Shown here in pieces: positions 54,681 to 64,000 of a stretch of 64,000 nucleotides of DNA. Where the stretch lies: contig NZ_CP041617.1 of assembly GCF_014217995.1 (NCBI RefSeq), positions 1,426,001 to 1,490,000 of the forward strand. Reading direction: 5' to 3'. Source of the stretch: Campylobacter vulpis (GTDB taxonomy: Bacteria; Campylobacterota; Campylobacteria; Campylobacterales; Campylobacteraceae). The number at the start of each line of letters is the position of its first letter. The stretch's first letter is position 1. Position numbers and translations under genes: made by a program. Below the pieces are notes generated by a model that saw only the letters and a list, made by a program, of their open reading frames with translations, searched no databases and had not been told where the DNA came from.

Positions 54681-56184
54681 CTTTAATCCTAAAACTTAAA
54701 GCCTCCAAAAGATGACTTTTTTCTATGATTTCACTTTGTTTTAAATCCGCACAGCTTCTAGCGACCTTTAAACTTTTATTAATGGAGCGTTGAGAAAGCT
54801 TAAAACGAGATATAGCCATATCTAGCACCTCCCTTGCTTCCTTACTTAAAATGCAAAAATGCTTCAAATCCTCATCTTTTAACTTACCATTAAATTCTTT
54901 TTGCCCCCTTTTTTTAGAAAAGCAAAACGCCTCTAAAACAAGCTCACTCATTTGCTTTGAGCTAAGGCTTGGCTTATCGTCCTTGCTCACCTCGTCCATA
55001 GCCACATACAAATCTATCCTATCTAAAATAGGCGATGAAATGCGTGTTTTATATTTTTTTACCTCATTTTCTGTGCAAACGCAAGCAAGATTTTTAGAAA
55101 ATAAATTTCCACACGGGCAGGGATTTTGTGCGGCGATGAAAGCAAATTTAGTTTGATAAGTGATTTTAGAATTGACCCTTGAAATATGAATTTCATTATC
55201 CTCCAAAGGCTCCCTTAAGCTTTCTATGACTTGCTTAGAAAAATGCGGAAATTCGTCAAAAAACAGCACTCCACCATTTGCCAGAGCGACCTCGCCTATT
55301 TTAGCATTAAGCGTTCCGCCCCCAAAAATACTCGCCCTCGTGCTAGTGTGATGTGGATGTCTAAAAACACGCCTTTTAGCAAATTCGCAGTCCTTAGAAT
55401 CTAGCGACATATAGGCATTTTGCACTAAAATTTCATTTAAACTTTGCGGAGGCATAATATAAACAAGCCTTTTAGCACACATACTTTTCCCACTTCCAGC
55501 ACTTCCTTCAAAAAGCATATTGTGCATACCAAGAGCAGCGATAATGCAGGCTTTTTTGGCAAGCTCTTGCCCTCTTACATCGATAAAATCAAGCTCAAAT
55601 TCATCATTCTTAATATAAGGCTCATTTTCGATAAAAAGAGGTTTAGAAAAAAGAGGGTGGCTTTGAGTGTGGCGAAATTTTTCATAATTTTTTTCTTTAA
55701 AAAATTCTAAAGCTTCAAATAAATTTTCTACGCCATAAATTTCTAAATTGGGTATCATTGAGGCTTTTAAAGCAAGGCTTTTAGGCACAATCACCCTAGC
55801 TTTTTTTACCTTAGTGCTTAAAAATAAAAGCAAGGAAAAAAGCTCATTTGTGCTTTTAATACTTCCGTCAAGTCCAAGCTCTCCCACTACAAAAAAATCG
55901 TCCAAACTCTCCTCATTTTGTAGTAAAATCAAAAGTGCAATAGCAAGGTCAAAATGTGATCCTTTTTTAGGAATTCCAGAAGGACTTAGGTTTATGGTAA
56001 TTTTCTTAGCAGGAAAGCTAAAATCGCAAGTTAAAAGAGTTGCCTTAATCCTCTCCACACTCTCCTTAATGGCAGAATTTGGCAAACCAACTATGCTAAG
56101 ACTTGGCAAACCTCTTGTAAAAACGCTTTCTACATCGATTAAATCCAATTCATCGCTAAAGCTTAGGCATTTAAATTTTTTCAT
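54673..56184 (-). CDS. comM: ComM/YifB-family AAA+ helicase (Mg-chelatase-like)
   Basis: A 503-residue protein with an N-terminal Lon-protease-like domain (KCLSFSDELDLIDVESVF; SIVGLPNSAIKESVERI), an AAA+ core (Walker A EGSAGSGKSMCAKR, Walker B GVLFFDEFPHFSK) and zinc-type cysteines NPCPCGN plus CVC. ComM promotes branch migration during natural transformation, so with comEC it forms the competence set in this window. The end overlaps rmuC, the start overlaps def. Confidence 0.93.
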   Translation of the reverse strand: MKKFKCLSFSDELDLIDVESVFTRGLPSLSIVGLPNSAIKESVERIKATLLTCDFSFPAKKITINLSPSGIPKKGSHFDLAIALLILLQNEESLDDFFVVGELGLDGSIKSTNELFSLLLFLSTKVKKARVIVPKSLALKASMIPNLEIYGVENLFEALEFFKEKNYEKFRHTQSHPLFSKPLFIENEPYIKNDEFELDFIDVRGQELAKKACIIAALGMHNMLFEGSAGSGKSMCAKRLVYIMPPQSLNEILVQNAYMSLDSKDCEFAKRRVFRHPHHTSTRASIFGGGTLNAKIGEVALANGGVLFFDEFPHFSKQVIESLREPLEDNEIHISRVNSKITYQTKFAFIAAQNPCPCGNLFSKNLACVCTENEVKKYKTRISSPILDRIDLYVAMDEVSKDDKPSLSSKQMSELVLEAFCFSKKRGQKEFNGKLKDEDLKHFCILSKEAREVLDMAISRFKLSQRSINKSLKVARSCADLKQSEIIEKSHLLEALSFRIKDV

Positions 56185-56704
56185 TTGCTTTTTTTAATTT
56201 GCGTTGCTTTTTAAACTCTTTATTAAACTTTTCGCGTTTAGAAAAAGAAAGCTTTTCTATAAATAAATGTCCGTCTAAATGGTCATTTTCGTGCTGAATC
56301 GCCACAGCCAAAAAATCCTCCGCCTCAAGCTCTTTTTCTTTGCCGAAGCGGTCTTGATATTTCACTAAAATTTTGCGATATCTTTGCACCTCTTCAAAAA
56401 AATCAGGCACACTCAAACAACCCTCCGTGCAAACGATAAGCTCGTCATTAAGAGGAGTTATAACTGGATTGATAATTTCTAACAAATCTTCTTTTTTTTG
56501 CTCTTCATTTTCATCGATAATATTAACGATAAAAATCCTCAAAGGCACATCAACTTGTATAGCCGCAAGTCCCACACCGCTACTTGCTATCATCGTTTCA
56601 TACATATCATCAAGCAAGATGTGTAGTTCTTCGTCAAATTTCTCCACGGGTAAGGACTGCAAAAAAAGCCTTTTATTTGGATAAGTGATGATTTTTCTTA
56701 CCAC
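56171..56704 (-). CDS. def: Peptide deformylase
   Basis: A 177-residue metalloenzyme removing the formyl group from new proteins. All three motifs are present: GVGLAAIQVD (I, GxGxAAxQ), EGCLSVPDF (II, metal Cys) and QHENDHLDG (III, HExxH). The Lys-rich C-terminus (KEFKKQRKLKKANEK) may touch the ribosome. Start ATG lies 6 bp after clpP; the end overlaps comM by 14 bp. Confidence 0.96.
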   Translation of the reverse strand: MVRKIITYPNKRLFLQSLPVEKFDEELHILLDDMYETMIASSGVGLAAIQVDVPLRIFIVNIIDENEEQKKEDLLEIINPVITPLNDELIVCTEGCLSVPDFFEEVQRYRKILVKYQDRFGKEKELEAEDFLAVAIQHENDHLDGHLFIEKLSFSKREKFNKEFKKQRKLKKANEKI

Positions 56705-56710
56705 ATTGCC

Positions 56711-57295
56711 CTACTTAAAACTTTTTTCCAAAACCTTATCGATAAGCCCATATTCCCTAGCTTCAACCGCACTCATAAAAAAATCTCTTTCGGTGTCTTT
56801 AGCAATTTTAGCAATTTTTTGATTGGTATTTTTGGCTAAGATTTCATTAAGTATGGTTTTAAGTCTTAAAATTTCTTTTGCCTGAATTTCTATATCTGTG
56901 GCTTGCCCCCTTGCCCCACCTAAGGGCTGATGAATCATAATGCGTGAATTTGGCAGAGCAAAACGCTTTTCCTTTGCTCCACAGCTTAACAAAAACGCCC
57001 CCATAGAAGCAGCTTGTCCTATGCAAATCGTGCAAACATCGGGTTTAATATAATTCATCGTATCATAAATGCTAAAACCACTTGTTATTACACCACCTGG
57101 GGAGTTAATGTAAAGATAAATATCTTTTTGCGGATCCTCCGCCTCTAAAAATAAAAGTTGCGCTACGATAGAGGATGCCACATCGTCATTAATCTCGCCA
57201 CTTAGCATTATAATGCGGTCTTTTAGAAGGCGTGAGTAAATATCATAACTTCTTTCTCCGCGACTTGTTTTTTCTATCACATAAGGGATATACAT
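56711..57295 (-). CDS. clpP: ATP-dependent Clp protease proteolytic subunit
   Basis: A 194-residue serine protease. Catalytic Ser in [13 protein letters not shown], His in [14 protein letters not shown], and Asp at the ATDIEIQ region following; oxyanion Gly-Gly in [10 protein letters not shown]. It forms a 14-mer fed by ClpX or ClpA. The start ATG touches the end of tig by one base, so trigger factor and protease are co-translated. Confidence 0.97.
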   Translation of the reverse strand: MYIPYVIEKTSRGERSYDIYSRLLKDRIIMLSGEINDDVASSIVAQLLFLEAEDPQKDIYLYINSPGGVITSGFSIYDTMNYIKPDVCTICIGQAASMGAFLLSCGAKEKRFALPNSRIMIHQPLGGARGQATDIEIQAKEILRLKTILNEILAKNTNQKIAKIAKDTERDFFMSAVEAREYGLIDKVLEKSFK

Positions 57296-58617
57296 TATTT
57301 ATCCTCTTTCTTTTCTTTTTTCGTCTTTTCTTTAGGCATAAAAATGTCATTAAAAAGCTTATCTTCAATCAAAGCCATTTTTACTGCCGGTAAAGCACCT
57401 TGTTTTTTGTAATTTTCTAAATGCTCTTTAGGGTTAAAGCCATAGCGATACGCTTCAAAATATACCGCCTGAACGAGTTCTTGGTCTCCTACTTCTATTT
57501 TCCTAAGCTTCGCCAACTCATCAATGATAAAGGTAAGTTTCACACTTTTTTTCGCCTCGTCTTTAAAACTATTTCTTTTAGCTTCATATTTATTTTTATC
57601 ATTTTGAATTTCTTTTTTCTCTTCTTCGTTAAAATTAGCAAAAGCTTGTCTAAACTGCATATCGACCTCTTGTTCTAAAATGCCTTTTGGCAAATCAAAT
57701 TCAAAAGTTTCAATTAAAGAATCCGCAAATTTTGCTTTCAATTCTTCATTAATAAGCTTAAATAATTTCTCATTTTTAATTTGTTCTTTAAGTTTTTCAT
57801 CTAAAAGTTCTTCGCTTGCTTTTTCTTCATTTGGAAGAAGTTTTTTAAGAAGTTCTTCGTTTAATTCTGGAAGTTTAAGCTCTTCAATTTCATGCAGCTT
57901 AATCTTAAAAATCGCATCTTTACCAGCCAAATTCGCTGCTCCATATTCTTTAGGAAAAGTTACAGAAATATCCTTTTCTTCGCCGCTTTTCATACCTACC
58001 ATCGCCTCTTCAAAGCCCGGGATAAATTGCTTAGAACCGATTTCAAGCACATAGTTTTCAGCCTTACCTCCATCAAAAGCCTTACCATCTATAAAGCCTT
58101 CAAAGTCAAATTTCGCATAATCACCCTCTTTTAAAGCTCTTTTTGTTTTAATCGCTTCAGTCGTGGCATAGCGTTTTAAAAGCTCATTTTTTTTCTCATC
58201 AAGCTCTTTTTTGCTTACTTTTGGAGTGCTAAATTCAGGGATACATTTTTCATAACCATCAAGTTTTAATTCGGGCTTGAAAGAAAGAACTAATTCAGCG
58301 ATGATTTCGCCATTTTCACGCTCAAATTTTTCAAAATAGGGCTCACCTACAAGCTCCTTTAAATCTCTCTTTAGTTCCCTTAAAGCACTATCTACGGCGT
58401 TTTTAAAAAGATTTTGTTCAGCATCGTTTCTTAATTCTTTTTCGTATCTTTTTAAAACGGCACTCACAGGCACCTTACCCGGACGAAAGCCGTCCATTTT
58501 TATTGTTTTAGAAGCTTTTTTGGCTAAATTTTCTACTTCAGTATTAATCGCTCCGCTTGGAATTTTCACACTTGCAGAGGCATTGACAGAGTCTAATTGC
58601 TTGGCTTTTACTTCCAT
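57295..58617 (-). CDS. tig: Trigger factor
   Basis: A 440-residue ribosome-bound chaperone. The ribosome-binding signature GFRPGKVP lies at about residues 44-51; the FKBP-type peptidyl-prolyl isomerase domain is around 150-235 ([21 protein letters not shown] split); the rest is the helical chaperone cradle. The tail is Lys/Glu-rich ([11 protein letters not shown]). It heads the minus-strand run and is divergent from folE, sharing the 58618-58733 region. Confidence 0.97.
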   Translation of the reverse strand: MEVKAKQLDSVNASASVKIPSGAINTEVENLAKKASKTIKMDGFRPGKVPVSAVLKRYEKELRNDAEQNLFKNAVDSALRELKRDLKELVGEPYFEKFERENGEIIAELVLSFKPELKLDGYEKCIPEFSTPKVSKKELDEKKNELLKRYATTEAIKTKRALKEGDYAKFDFEGFIDGKAFDGGKAENYVLEIGSKQFIPGFEEAMVGMKSGEEKDISVTFPKEYGAANLAGKDAIFKIKLHEIEELKLPELNEELLKKLLPNEEKASEELLDEKLKEQIKNEKLFKLINEELKAKFADSLIETFEFDLPKGILEQEVDMQFRQAFANFNEEEKKEIQNDKNKYEAKRNSFKDEAKKSVKLTFIIDELAKLRKIEVGDQELVQAVYFEAYRYGFNPKEHLENYKKQGALPAVKMALIEDKLFNDIFMPKEKTKKEKKEDK

Positions 58618-58733
58618 TTTTTTCCTTCAAATAAAATTCAGGTTGGAAGTATAGCAAATTTTTCCTTATTACTTGCATAAAAATTAAAGAGTAATATGAT
58701 AAAATTAAGAAATTATGAATGACGGAGAGAATT

Positions 58734-59306
58734 TTGCAAGAAAAATTTGAAAATTGTGTGAAAAATATGCTTGAAATCATAGGGGAAAATCCCAAACGCG
58801 AAGGACTTTTAAAAACTCCTACACGCGTCTTTAAATCCTATGAATTTTTAACAAATGGCTACAAACAAGATGTGAAAGAAATTTTAAATAATGCCCTTTT
58901 TGATAGCTCAAATAATGAAATGGTTTTGGTTAGAGATATTGAATTTTACAGCCTTTGCGAGCATCATCTTTTACCCTTTTTTGGGCGCGCACACATCGCT
59001 TATATCCCTGATAAAAAGGTTGTAGGACTTTCTAAAATTCCACGCCTAGTAGAGGTTTTTGCAAGACGCTTACAAATCCAAGAGCAACTCACAGAGCAAA
59101 TCGCAGAAGCACTAATGCAAAATGTCGGTGCTAAGGGCGTTGGAGTTGTGCTTGAGGCAAGGCATATGTGTGTGGAGATGAGAGGCGTTCAAAAGGCAAA
59201 TTCCACAACTTCTACTTCAGCACTTAGGGGACTTTTTCTTAAAAATGAAAAAACAAGGGAGGAATTTTTTTCTCTTATTAATTCCTCTAAGCAAGTGAGA
59301 TTTTAA
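58734..59306 (+). CDS. folE: GTP cyclohydrolase I, TTG start
   Basis: A 190-residue zinc enzyme making dihydroneopterin triphosphate for folate. Zinc ligands lie in [12 protein letters not shown] and [26 protein letters not shown] is the usual end motif. I choose the TTG at 58734 because GGAGAG (58724-58729) is well placed and the protein then matches the 190 residues I remember for C. jejuni; an ATG at 58719 lacks a ribosome site and would add five residues. Confidence 0.93.
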   Translation: MQEKFENCVKNMLEIIGENPKREGLLKTPTRVFKSYEFLTNGYKQDVKEILNNALFDSSNNEMVLVRDIEFYSLCEHHLLPFFGRAHIAYIPDKKVVGLSKIPRLVEVFARRLQIQEQLTEQIAEALMQNVGAKGVGVVLEARHMCVEMRGVQKANSTTSTSALRGLFLKNEKTREEFFSLINSSKQVRF

Positions 59307-59388
59307 TTGAGTTTTTAGAAAAAATAATTGTAGTGTTATTTAGATTTTAAATTGAAACAAGCCATAAATTTAAATTTAAGGACAAAAG

Positions 59389-60747
59389 GTGAGCTTAGAA
59401 AAACTTAGAAAAAAGCTAAAAGATGAAAATTTAACTTCCGTTTTTGGAGAAATCACAAAAATTTCTGCCACAAATATAGAAATTCAAGGACTTAAAACAG
59501 GCGTTGGCGATATAGTAAGACTCATTTCAAATGAAAATGAAAATTTGCAAACTCTAGCTATGGTTGTGGAGATAAAAGCACAATTTAGCTACCTTAGTCC
59601 TTTTTCTTTTATCGAGGGCTTTAAGATAGGCGATAGGGCTTTTTTAAGCGATGCGGGGATGCAAATAGGCGTGAGTGATGAGCTTTTAGGGCGTGTGGTT
59701 GATCCTTTTATGAAGCCAAAAGATGGCAAAGGAGCGATTGAAATCACGCAATTTATGCCTATAATGCGTCCGCCCATTGATGCGATGAAAAGGGGCCTGA
59801 TTGAAGAAATTTTTCCCACAGGAGTTAAGACTATTGATGGGCTTTTAACTTGCGGTGTGGGGCAAAAGCTTGGAATTTTTGCTGGAAGTGGAGTGGGTAA
59901 ATCAACTTTGATGGGTATGATAGTTAAAAACTCAAAAGCTCCTGTCAAGGTCATCGCACTTATCGGCGAGAGAGGGCGTGAAATCCCTGAATTTATCCAA
60001 AAAAATCTTGGCGGAAAGCTAGATGATACCGTCATTATCGTAGCTACAAGCGATGATAGTGCCTTAATGCGTAAATATGGTGCTTTTTGTGCGATGAGTG
60101 TGGCGGAGTATTTTAAAGAGCAGGGTAAAGATGTGCTTTTTATTATGGATAGTGTTACGCGTTTTGCTATGGCACAAAGAGAGATAGGCTTGGCTTTAGG
60201 AGAGCCACCTACAACTAAGGGCTATCCGCCAAGTGTGTTAAGTCTTTTACCTCAACTAATGGAAAGAACGGGAAAAGAGGAGGGTAAGGGAACGATAACG
60301 GCATTTTTCACCGTGCTAGTTGATGGTGATGATATGAGCGATCCCATAGCCGATCAAAGTAGGTCAATTCTTGATGGGCATATTGTGCTAAGTCGCGAAC
60401 TGACGGATTTTGGAATTTATCCACCTATAAATATCCAAAATTCAGCCTCTAGGGTGATGAATGATATTATTAGCCAAACGCACAAAGAAAGTGCAAGAAA
60501 ATTTAAACGCCTTAGCTCACTTTTGAAAGAAAATGAAGTCCTACTTCGCATAGGAGCTTATCAAAAAGGCAGTGATAAAGAGCTTGATGAAGCCATTATG
60601 AAAAAGGATTTAATGCAAAAATTTCTTAGTCAAACTCCAGAGCAAAGCGTGGAATTTAATGAAACCTTAGAACTTTTAAGCCAAATTAATACTCAAGTCG
60701 CCCCCCAGCCTGTAAGTATCGCTACTCTGCCTAATCCTAATAGTTAA
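59389..60747 (+). CDS. fliI: Flagellum-specific ATPase FliI, GTG start
   Basis: A 452-residue ATPase of the flagellar type III export system, related to F1 beta. P-loop: IFAGSGVGKSTLMGM (about residues 165-179); catalytic Glu in ALIGERGREIPEF; Walker B DVLFIMDSVTRFA; the family end PPSVLSLLPQLMERTG. It works as a hexamer with FliH. The start is GTG behind AAGGACAAAAG. It overlaps the convergent cation-efflux gene by 4 bp. Confidence 0.95.
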   Translation: MSLEKLRKKLKDENLTSVFGEITKISATNIEIQGLKTGVGDIVRLISNENENLQTLAMVVEIKAQFSYLSPFSFIEGFKIGDRAFLSDAGMQIGVSDELLGRVVDPFMKPKDGKGAIEITQFMPIMRPPIDAMKRGLIEEIFPTGVKTIDGLLTCGVGQKLGIFAGSGVGKSTLMGMIVKNSKAPVKVIALIGERGREIPEFIQKNLGGKLDDTVIIVATSDDSALMRKYGAFCAMSVAEYFKEQGKDVLFIMDSVTRFAMAQREIGLALGEPPTTKGYPPSVLSLLPQLMERTGKEEGKGTITAFFTVLVDGDDMSDPIADQSRSILDGHIVLSRELTDFGIYPPINIQNSASRVMNDIISQTHKESARKFKRLSSLLKENEVLLRIGAYQKGSDKELDEAIMKKDLMQKFLSQTPEQSVEFNETLELLSQINTQVAPQPVSIATLPNPNS

Positions 60748-61697
60748 AGCCACTTTTTATCCGCAGTAAAGCTCACAGAAAGCCAAATTTTATAACTTGG
60801 AATTTCAAGAGCTTTTTCTATGCGTTCTCTTATAAGGTCAAATTCATTAAGACTTTTGACTTGAAAATTTTTTTGCATTAAAATATTCACTTCCACCATA
60901 TAAAACCTACCCGATTTAGCTACATGTGTATCGTAATCACTAAAGTCAAATTCCTTGCTTAAATCTTCCATAATTTTTGTAATCCTCTCATCAAGCTCCA
61001 AAGGTGCAACCATAATCAAATCTTTAAAATTTGCCACCGCTATACGAAGAGGCGTAAAAATAAGTGCTAAAGAAAGCAAAGCCAAAAGAGCAGGGTCGAT
61101 ATAAAAAGCAAATTCCTTTTGCCACGCAAATTCCCAAAAAGAGCAAAGCCAAATCGTTCCAAAAGCTACCAAAGCACCTAAATACAAAACGCAGTCTATC
61201 CTCCACTCGGCATTATCCACGCGAATGAGGTCAGAATCTAATTTTCGTGTATAAAAATGTGTATAAGTAAAAAGCATAGCACAAAAAATAAAAGCACAAG
61301 CACTATAAACAGCCGCCCCACCTAAAGCCACCTTATAGCCTCCATTTAATAAACTATGCAAGGCATCAAAAAGAGCATAAACGCATACAAGCACTAAAAT
61401 AAGGGACTTAAAAAGATTAACCATAGGTTCAAAACGCCCATAGCCGTATTGAAAAATTTCATCATCTTCTTTATAAATATAGCTAGAAGTTAAAACGCTC
61501 AAAATTCCAAGAGCCACGCTTATGAGAGCCACAAAACCATCAAAAATCACCGCCATAGACTTGACAAAAATTCCAAAACCTATACCAAAAATAGCCAAAA
61601 TCAAAGCACAATACATAGAAACTTTAAGAACAAATTGTTCTTTTTGGTTGATTTTTTTAAAGTCTTGAGTTTGATTAGCTCTTACGCTTTTTGTCAT
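60744..61697 (-). CDS. Cation diffusion facilitator family efflux protein
   Basis: A 317-residue CDF protein with six membrane helices and a C-terminal cytoplasmic ferredoxin-like domain (TKIMEDLSKEFDFSDYDTHV, split). The TM2 and TM5 metal sites read FDGFVALIS and WRIDCVLYLG, whose Asp residues fit a divalent metal pump of zinc/iron type, although the usual His partners differ, so the metal is uncertain. It precedes the YrdC-like gene copy 2, an order I remember from C. jejuni (Cj1163c-Cj1164c). Confidence 0.88.
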   Translation of the reverse strand: MTKSVRANQTQDFKKINQKEQFVLKVSMYCALILAIFGIGFGIFVKSMAVIFDGFVALISVALGILSVLTSSYIYKEDDEIFQYGYGRFEPMVNLFKSLILVLVCVYALFDALHSLLNGGYKVALGGAAVYSACAFIFCAMLFTYTHFYTRKLDSDLIRVDNAEWRIDCVLYLGALVAFGTIWLCSFWEFAWQKEFAFYIDPALLALLSLALIFTPLRIAVANFKDLIMVAPLELDERITKIMEDLSKEFDFSDYDTHVAKSGRFYMVEVNILMQKNFQVKSLNEFDLIRERIEKALEIPSYKIWLSVSFTADKKWL

Positions 61698-61706
61698 TTT
61701 ACGCCC

Positions 61707-62184
61707 TTTTTTGATAAATTTTAACGCATTTTACGCATTTTAGAACGAGAAAGTTTAAAAATTTTAGAAGCACTTTCTTCGTGTAAATTTTTATCGATTA
61801 TTTTTATTTTGTATTTTTTCGCTAAAAAAAGAGCGTAACTAAGCTTAAAAGGCTTTTTGTGTTTATTTGCCGAGCTTGAGTAAAACCAGCCGTGTTTTTG
61901 TAAAAATTTGGCGTGTTTGCCATTTTTTACAATTCTTAAAGCTTTTTGATTGGGGTAAATAAAGGTCGTTTTTTGTGCTTTTCTTACTAAATTTTTAAAG
62001 TGTTTTGGCACTCTTGTAAAGCTTAAAAGTGTGGAAAAATGTGCCACTGTAATAAGACAAGGTGTGTTTGATGGGCGATTTTTAAGCTTGTTTAATAAAG
62101 CTTTGTCTTTACTTAAAAAACCAGCCGTTGTGTCCGTTTGGCAAAGATAGATTTTCATAAGCACATCTTAGCAAAATAGTGTAA
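61707..62184. repeat. 478-bp direct repeat, copy 2 (YrdC-like gene)
   Basis: Partner of 34829-35306, same orientation, 26,878 bp away. Because the neighbouring cation-efflux gene is the conserved partner in C. jejuni (from memory), this is probably the original location and the other copy the duplicate. Confidence 0.93.
61721..62158 (-). CDS. Short YrdC/Sua5-like protein, copy 2
   Basis: Identical in sequence to the protein at 34843-35280 (145 residues, TDTTAGF and SSSANK motifs of the YrdC fold, Lys/Arg-rich end). Here it is 24 bp upstream of the cation-efflux gene on the same strand and divergent from the flavin-binding protein gene. The intergenic region up to 62253 may hold its promoter, which differs from that of copy 1. 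A t6A or RNA-binding role is inferred from the fold only. Confidence 0.75.
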   Translation of the reverse strand: MKIYLCQTDTTAGFLSKDKALLNKLKNRPSNTPCLITVAHFSTLLSFTRVPKHFKNLVRKAQKTTFIYPNQKALRIVKNGKHAKFLQKHGWFYSSSANKHKKPFKLSYALFLAKKYKIKIIDKNLHEESASKIFKLSRSKMRKMR

Positions 62185-62253
62185 AATTAAAGTTCTTTTA
62201 TATAGAATAAACCTATATGGTATGTAAAAAACTAAGAAATTTAAAGGAAAAAT

Positions 62254-62835
62254 ATGCGTAGAGATGAATTTGAATGTGGTGATTTAAAGCTTGTAGAAAC
62301 AATGCTAAACTCCATCACTTTCGGAACAATGATAATCCCAGATGAGCGTCCTTATGGTGTGCCAATCAGCTTTGCATATGAAAATGGACAAATTTATTTT
62401 CACGGCGCAAAAGCGGGACGCAAATATGAGCTTTTAAAACACAATCCTCTCGTATCTTTTAATGCGGTTAAACCCTATGCTTACATCCCCTCAAGTTTTT
62501 TAAATAATACAATGATTCCAACACAATTTTTCTTTTCCGTGTATGTTGAGGGGCAGTTTTTTGTAGAAGAAGATTTTGAGCGTAAAAAACAAATTTTAAA
62601 AGCTCTCGTCAAAAAATATGAAAACAAGAATATCGATATGGAAAAAAGCCCTTTTAGGGGACAAGAAAAAGGCGTATTTGTTGGCATAATAGAAGTGCAA
62701 AACATAAGTGTTAAAGCAAAATTTGGACAAAATCTTAAAAAAGAAGCGTTTTTTGCCATTATGGAAGATTTAGAAAATCGTGGAACTTTGTTAGATAAAG
62801 AAACTTTAGAATTAATGCGTTATTTTAAACCTTAG
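62254..62835 (+). CDS. Pyridoxamine 5'-phosphate oxidase-like flavin-binding protein (NimA family)
   Basis: A 193-residue protein of the split-barrel flavin-binding family that includes the 5-nitroimidazole reductases NimA-E. It starts MRRDEFECGD and has YGVPISFAYENGQIYFHGAK, the signature of the barrel, then HNPLVSFNAV. Members bind FMN or heme and reduce small molecules; whether this one acts on nitroimidazoles cannot be read from sequence. AAAGGAAAA precedes the ATG. Confidence 0.85.
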   Translation: MRRDEFECGDLKLVETMLNSITFGTMIIPDERPYGVPISFAYENGQIYFHGAKAGRKYELLKHNPLVSFNAVKPYAYIPSSFLNNTMIPTQFFFSVYVEGQFFVEEDFERKKQILKALVKKYENKNIDMEKSPFRGQEKGVFVGIIEVQNISVKAKFGQNLKKEAFFAIMEDLENRGTLLDKETLELMRYFKP

Positions 62836-62838
62836 AGT

Positions 62839-62872
62839 AAGGGTATAAGGTGCTAAAAACACCAAAACCCTT
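62839..62872. terminator. Terminator between convergent genes
   Basis: Nested hairpin AAGGGT...ACCCTT with an inner GGTG/CACC pair, followed by TAAATTTTTAATC on the plus strand. It starts 4 bp after the flavin-protein stop and ends 12 bp before the end of dcuC, so it probably serves both. Confidence 0.6.
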
Positions 62873-62883
62873 TAAATTTTTAA

Positions 62884-64000
62884 TCAAACCTTAACAATCT
62901 TTTCTACTTTTGCCATACTTAGCTCATTTTCTAATGTAAGATTTGTTTTAGCCAAATAAAATGATACAAGAATATTTACAAGCATAGCGATGAGTAAAAG
63001 TGGAGTGGTGCGCTTGATAATATCCATAGGCGAAACCTTAGCAAAACCAGCCAAAGCGATAATTCCTCCAGCAATAGGCGAAGCAGCACGACCTAAACAA
63101 GAGGCTATTTCTATCGGTAGGACTAAAGTAATAGGTGCAATGCCAAGCTTTGTAGCGATATCTGGAGCTAAACGACCAAAAGCATTAAAAGCGGCAATCC
63201 CACTTCCCATAATCACCGTAAAACCATAAACCAAAAAGCTTAAAACCACAATGCTTGCAAGCACTGCCACACTGGCAAATTCGCCTTCTTTACCTAAAAC
63301 GCTTACCGCATCGGCTAAGATTCCTACTCCGCCTAAAGCTTTAATGCCCTCAGCAAACACACCGGCTGCGATGATGATGCTAACCACACTGACAAAAATG
63401 TCTGCCATAGCCTTTAAGATGACAACCATATCTTCACCAAGCTTTTTAGCGTCTCTATGTCTTGCAAATTCAACAATGAAAACCAAAGCAATACTTACAA
63501 AATTCGCCGTTACCACATCAAGCTTAATCCCTAAAAAATATGCCGAAAACAAAAATACCACAGGTAGCCAAGGGAAAAGTATGTAAAGTGTTGGACATTT
63601 TGGGTCTATAATCTCTGGCGTTTCAACCTCGTCCATTAACAAGCCCTTTTTCTCATCTCTTTTATCCACCCAAGCAAAATAAAAAGGGATTAAAACCGCA
63701 ATCACAACAACATAAGCAAGCACAACCCAAAGCTGATAGTTTAAGAAGAGTCCTACAACATTATCTTTTTGACCAACCATATCTGCCATATTGATGGAAT
63801 TTCCATCTTTTGGACCATAATCAAGAGCGATTAAAGATAGCACACAAACGGCAGTAATGGGGCGAATTTTAAGTGCGATTAACACAGGATAAATACAAGC
63901 CAAAAGCAAAAGCAAAAGTCCAGCATAACTTGAGATAACGATTTTAAGAGCCATACCCACAATGAAAGTGCCACTTAAAATTAAATACTTGTTTTTAATC
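62884..64000 (-). CDS. dcuC: DcuC-family C4-dicarboxylate transporter, 5' end outside window
   Basis: At least 371 residues remain (no stop up to base 64000; the frame continues above the Met at 63960 as SGTFIVG). About ten membrane helices; the late motif FNAFGRLAPDIATKLGIAP and EIASCLGRAASPIAGG is characteristic of DcuC. Members export succinate or exchange C4-dicarboxylates during fumarate respiration. The start is not visible. It converges with the flavin protein gene. Confidence 0.9.
   Translation of the reverse strand, partial: IKNKYLILSGTFIVGMALKIVISSYAGLLLLLLACIYPVLIALKIRPITAVCVLSLIALDYGPKDGNSINMADMVGQKDNVVGLFLNYQLWVVLAYVVVIAVLIPFYFAWVDKRDEKKGLLMDEVETPEIIDPKCPTLYILFPWLPVVFLFSAYFLGIKLDVVTANFVSIALVFIVEFARHRDAKKLGEDMVVILKAMADIFVSVVSIIIAAGVFAEGIKALGGVGILADAVSVLGKEGEFASVAVLASIVVLSFLVYGFTVIMGSGIAAFNAFGRLAPDIATKLGIAPITLVLPIEIASCLGRAASPIAGGIIALAGFAKVSPMDIIKRTTPLLLIAMLVNILVSFYLAKTNLTLENELSMAKVEKIVKV

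Noticed and set aside
1-64000. CRISPR arrays, rRNA and tRNA genes
   Set aside because: No regularly spaced direct repeats and no cloverleaf or rRNA signature were recognised by reading; a tRNAscan or Infernal run would settle the small RNAs.

Overview
The window is chromosomal DNA of a thermotolerant Campylobacter. The basis is low GC, AGGA-type ribosome sites, gene content matching Campylobacter throughout, and several gene blocks in the order I remember from C. jejuni: znuB-znuC-znuA/MCP; carB-mreC-mreB-clpX-lpxA-fabZ-queH-bcp; comEC-dedA-rny-MTHFS-ftsY; purN-nnr-rmuC-comM-def-clpP-tig-folE-fliI. The blocks are joined differently from C. jejuni, so a relative such as C. upsaliensis or C. 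helveticus is plausible. The species cannot be fixed from sequence reading alone.

Layout. 1-5.3 kb: end of a flagellar rod gene, a zinc-uptake ABC operon (-) and a divergent chemoreceptor (+). 5.9-20.0 kb: a complete-looking VirB/VirD4 type IV secretion (T4SS) operon resembling the cmg operon of pTet-like Campylobacter plasmids. It has a fused VirB3-VirB4, then VirB5 to VirB11 and VirD4, with cargo genes placed between the machine genes. 20.0-24.4 kb: a repressor-like gene followed by decayed genes (a NYN-domain protein, a ParA start fused to another gene's end, and two unknowns), ending in a truncated phosphodiesterase gene beside carB. 24.6-34.8 kb: housekeeping genes for pyrimidine/arginine precursors, cell shape, ClpX, lipid A, fatty acids and queuosine. 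36.0-42.3 kb: hisB-hisD-hisG and the rpmJ-rpsM-rpsK-rpsD-rpoA-rplQ operon. 42.5-51.5 kb: membrane proteins, a frameshifted comEC, rny, ftsY and a second chemoreceptor. 51.5-64 kb: purN to fliI, a cation efflux protein, a flavin-binding protein and a DcuC transporter that runs off the window.

The most interesting signal is in the T4SS operon. Three otherwise different proteins (8989-9618, 16630-17328, 17330-17953) end in the same basic tail, DKSxKDFKSKLKxFNxKN. In the last two it lies in a perfect 100-bp direct repeat that also carries the next gene's ribosome site. Two of the tailed proteins look, by motif reading, like BECR-fold (barnase/EndoU/colicin E5-D/RelE-like) nucleases, and one carries a Rha domain. 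I propose that the tail is a portable T4SS recognition signal and that these are secreted cargo. This is inference and needs structure prediction and secretion tests.

Other structure: two chemoreceptor genes share an apparently identical 1039-bp 3' half 46 kb apart, and a 478-bp YrdC-like gene is duplicated 27 kb apart; both pairs are direct repeats. Several genes are broken at homopolymers (A8 in comEC, T8 in the NYN gene, G11/A8 in the parA remnant), which could be phase variation, decay or sequencing error. No rRNA, tRNA, CRISPR array, transposase, integrase or relaxase was recognised.
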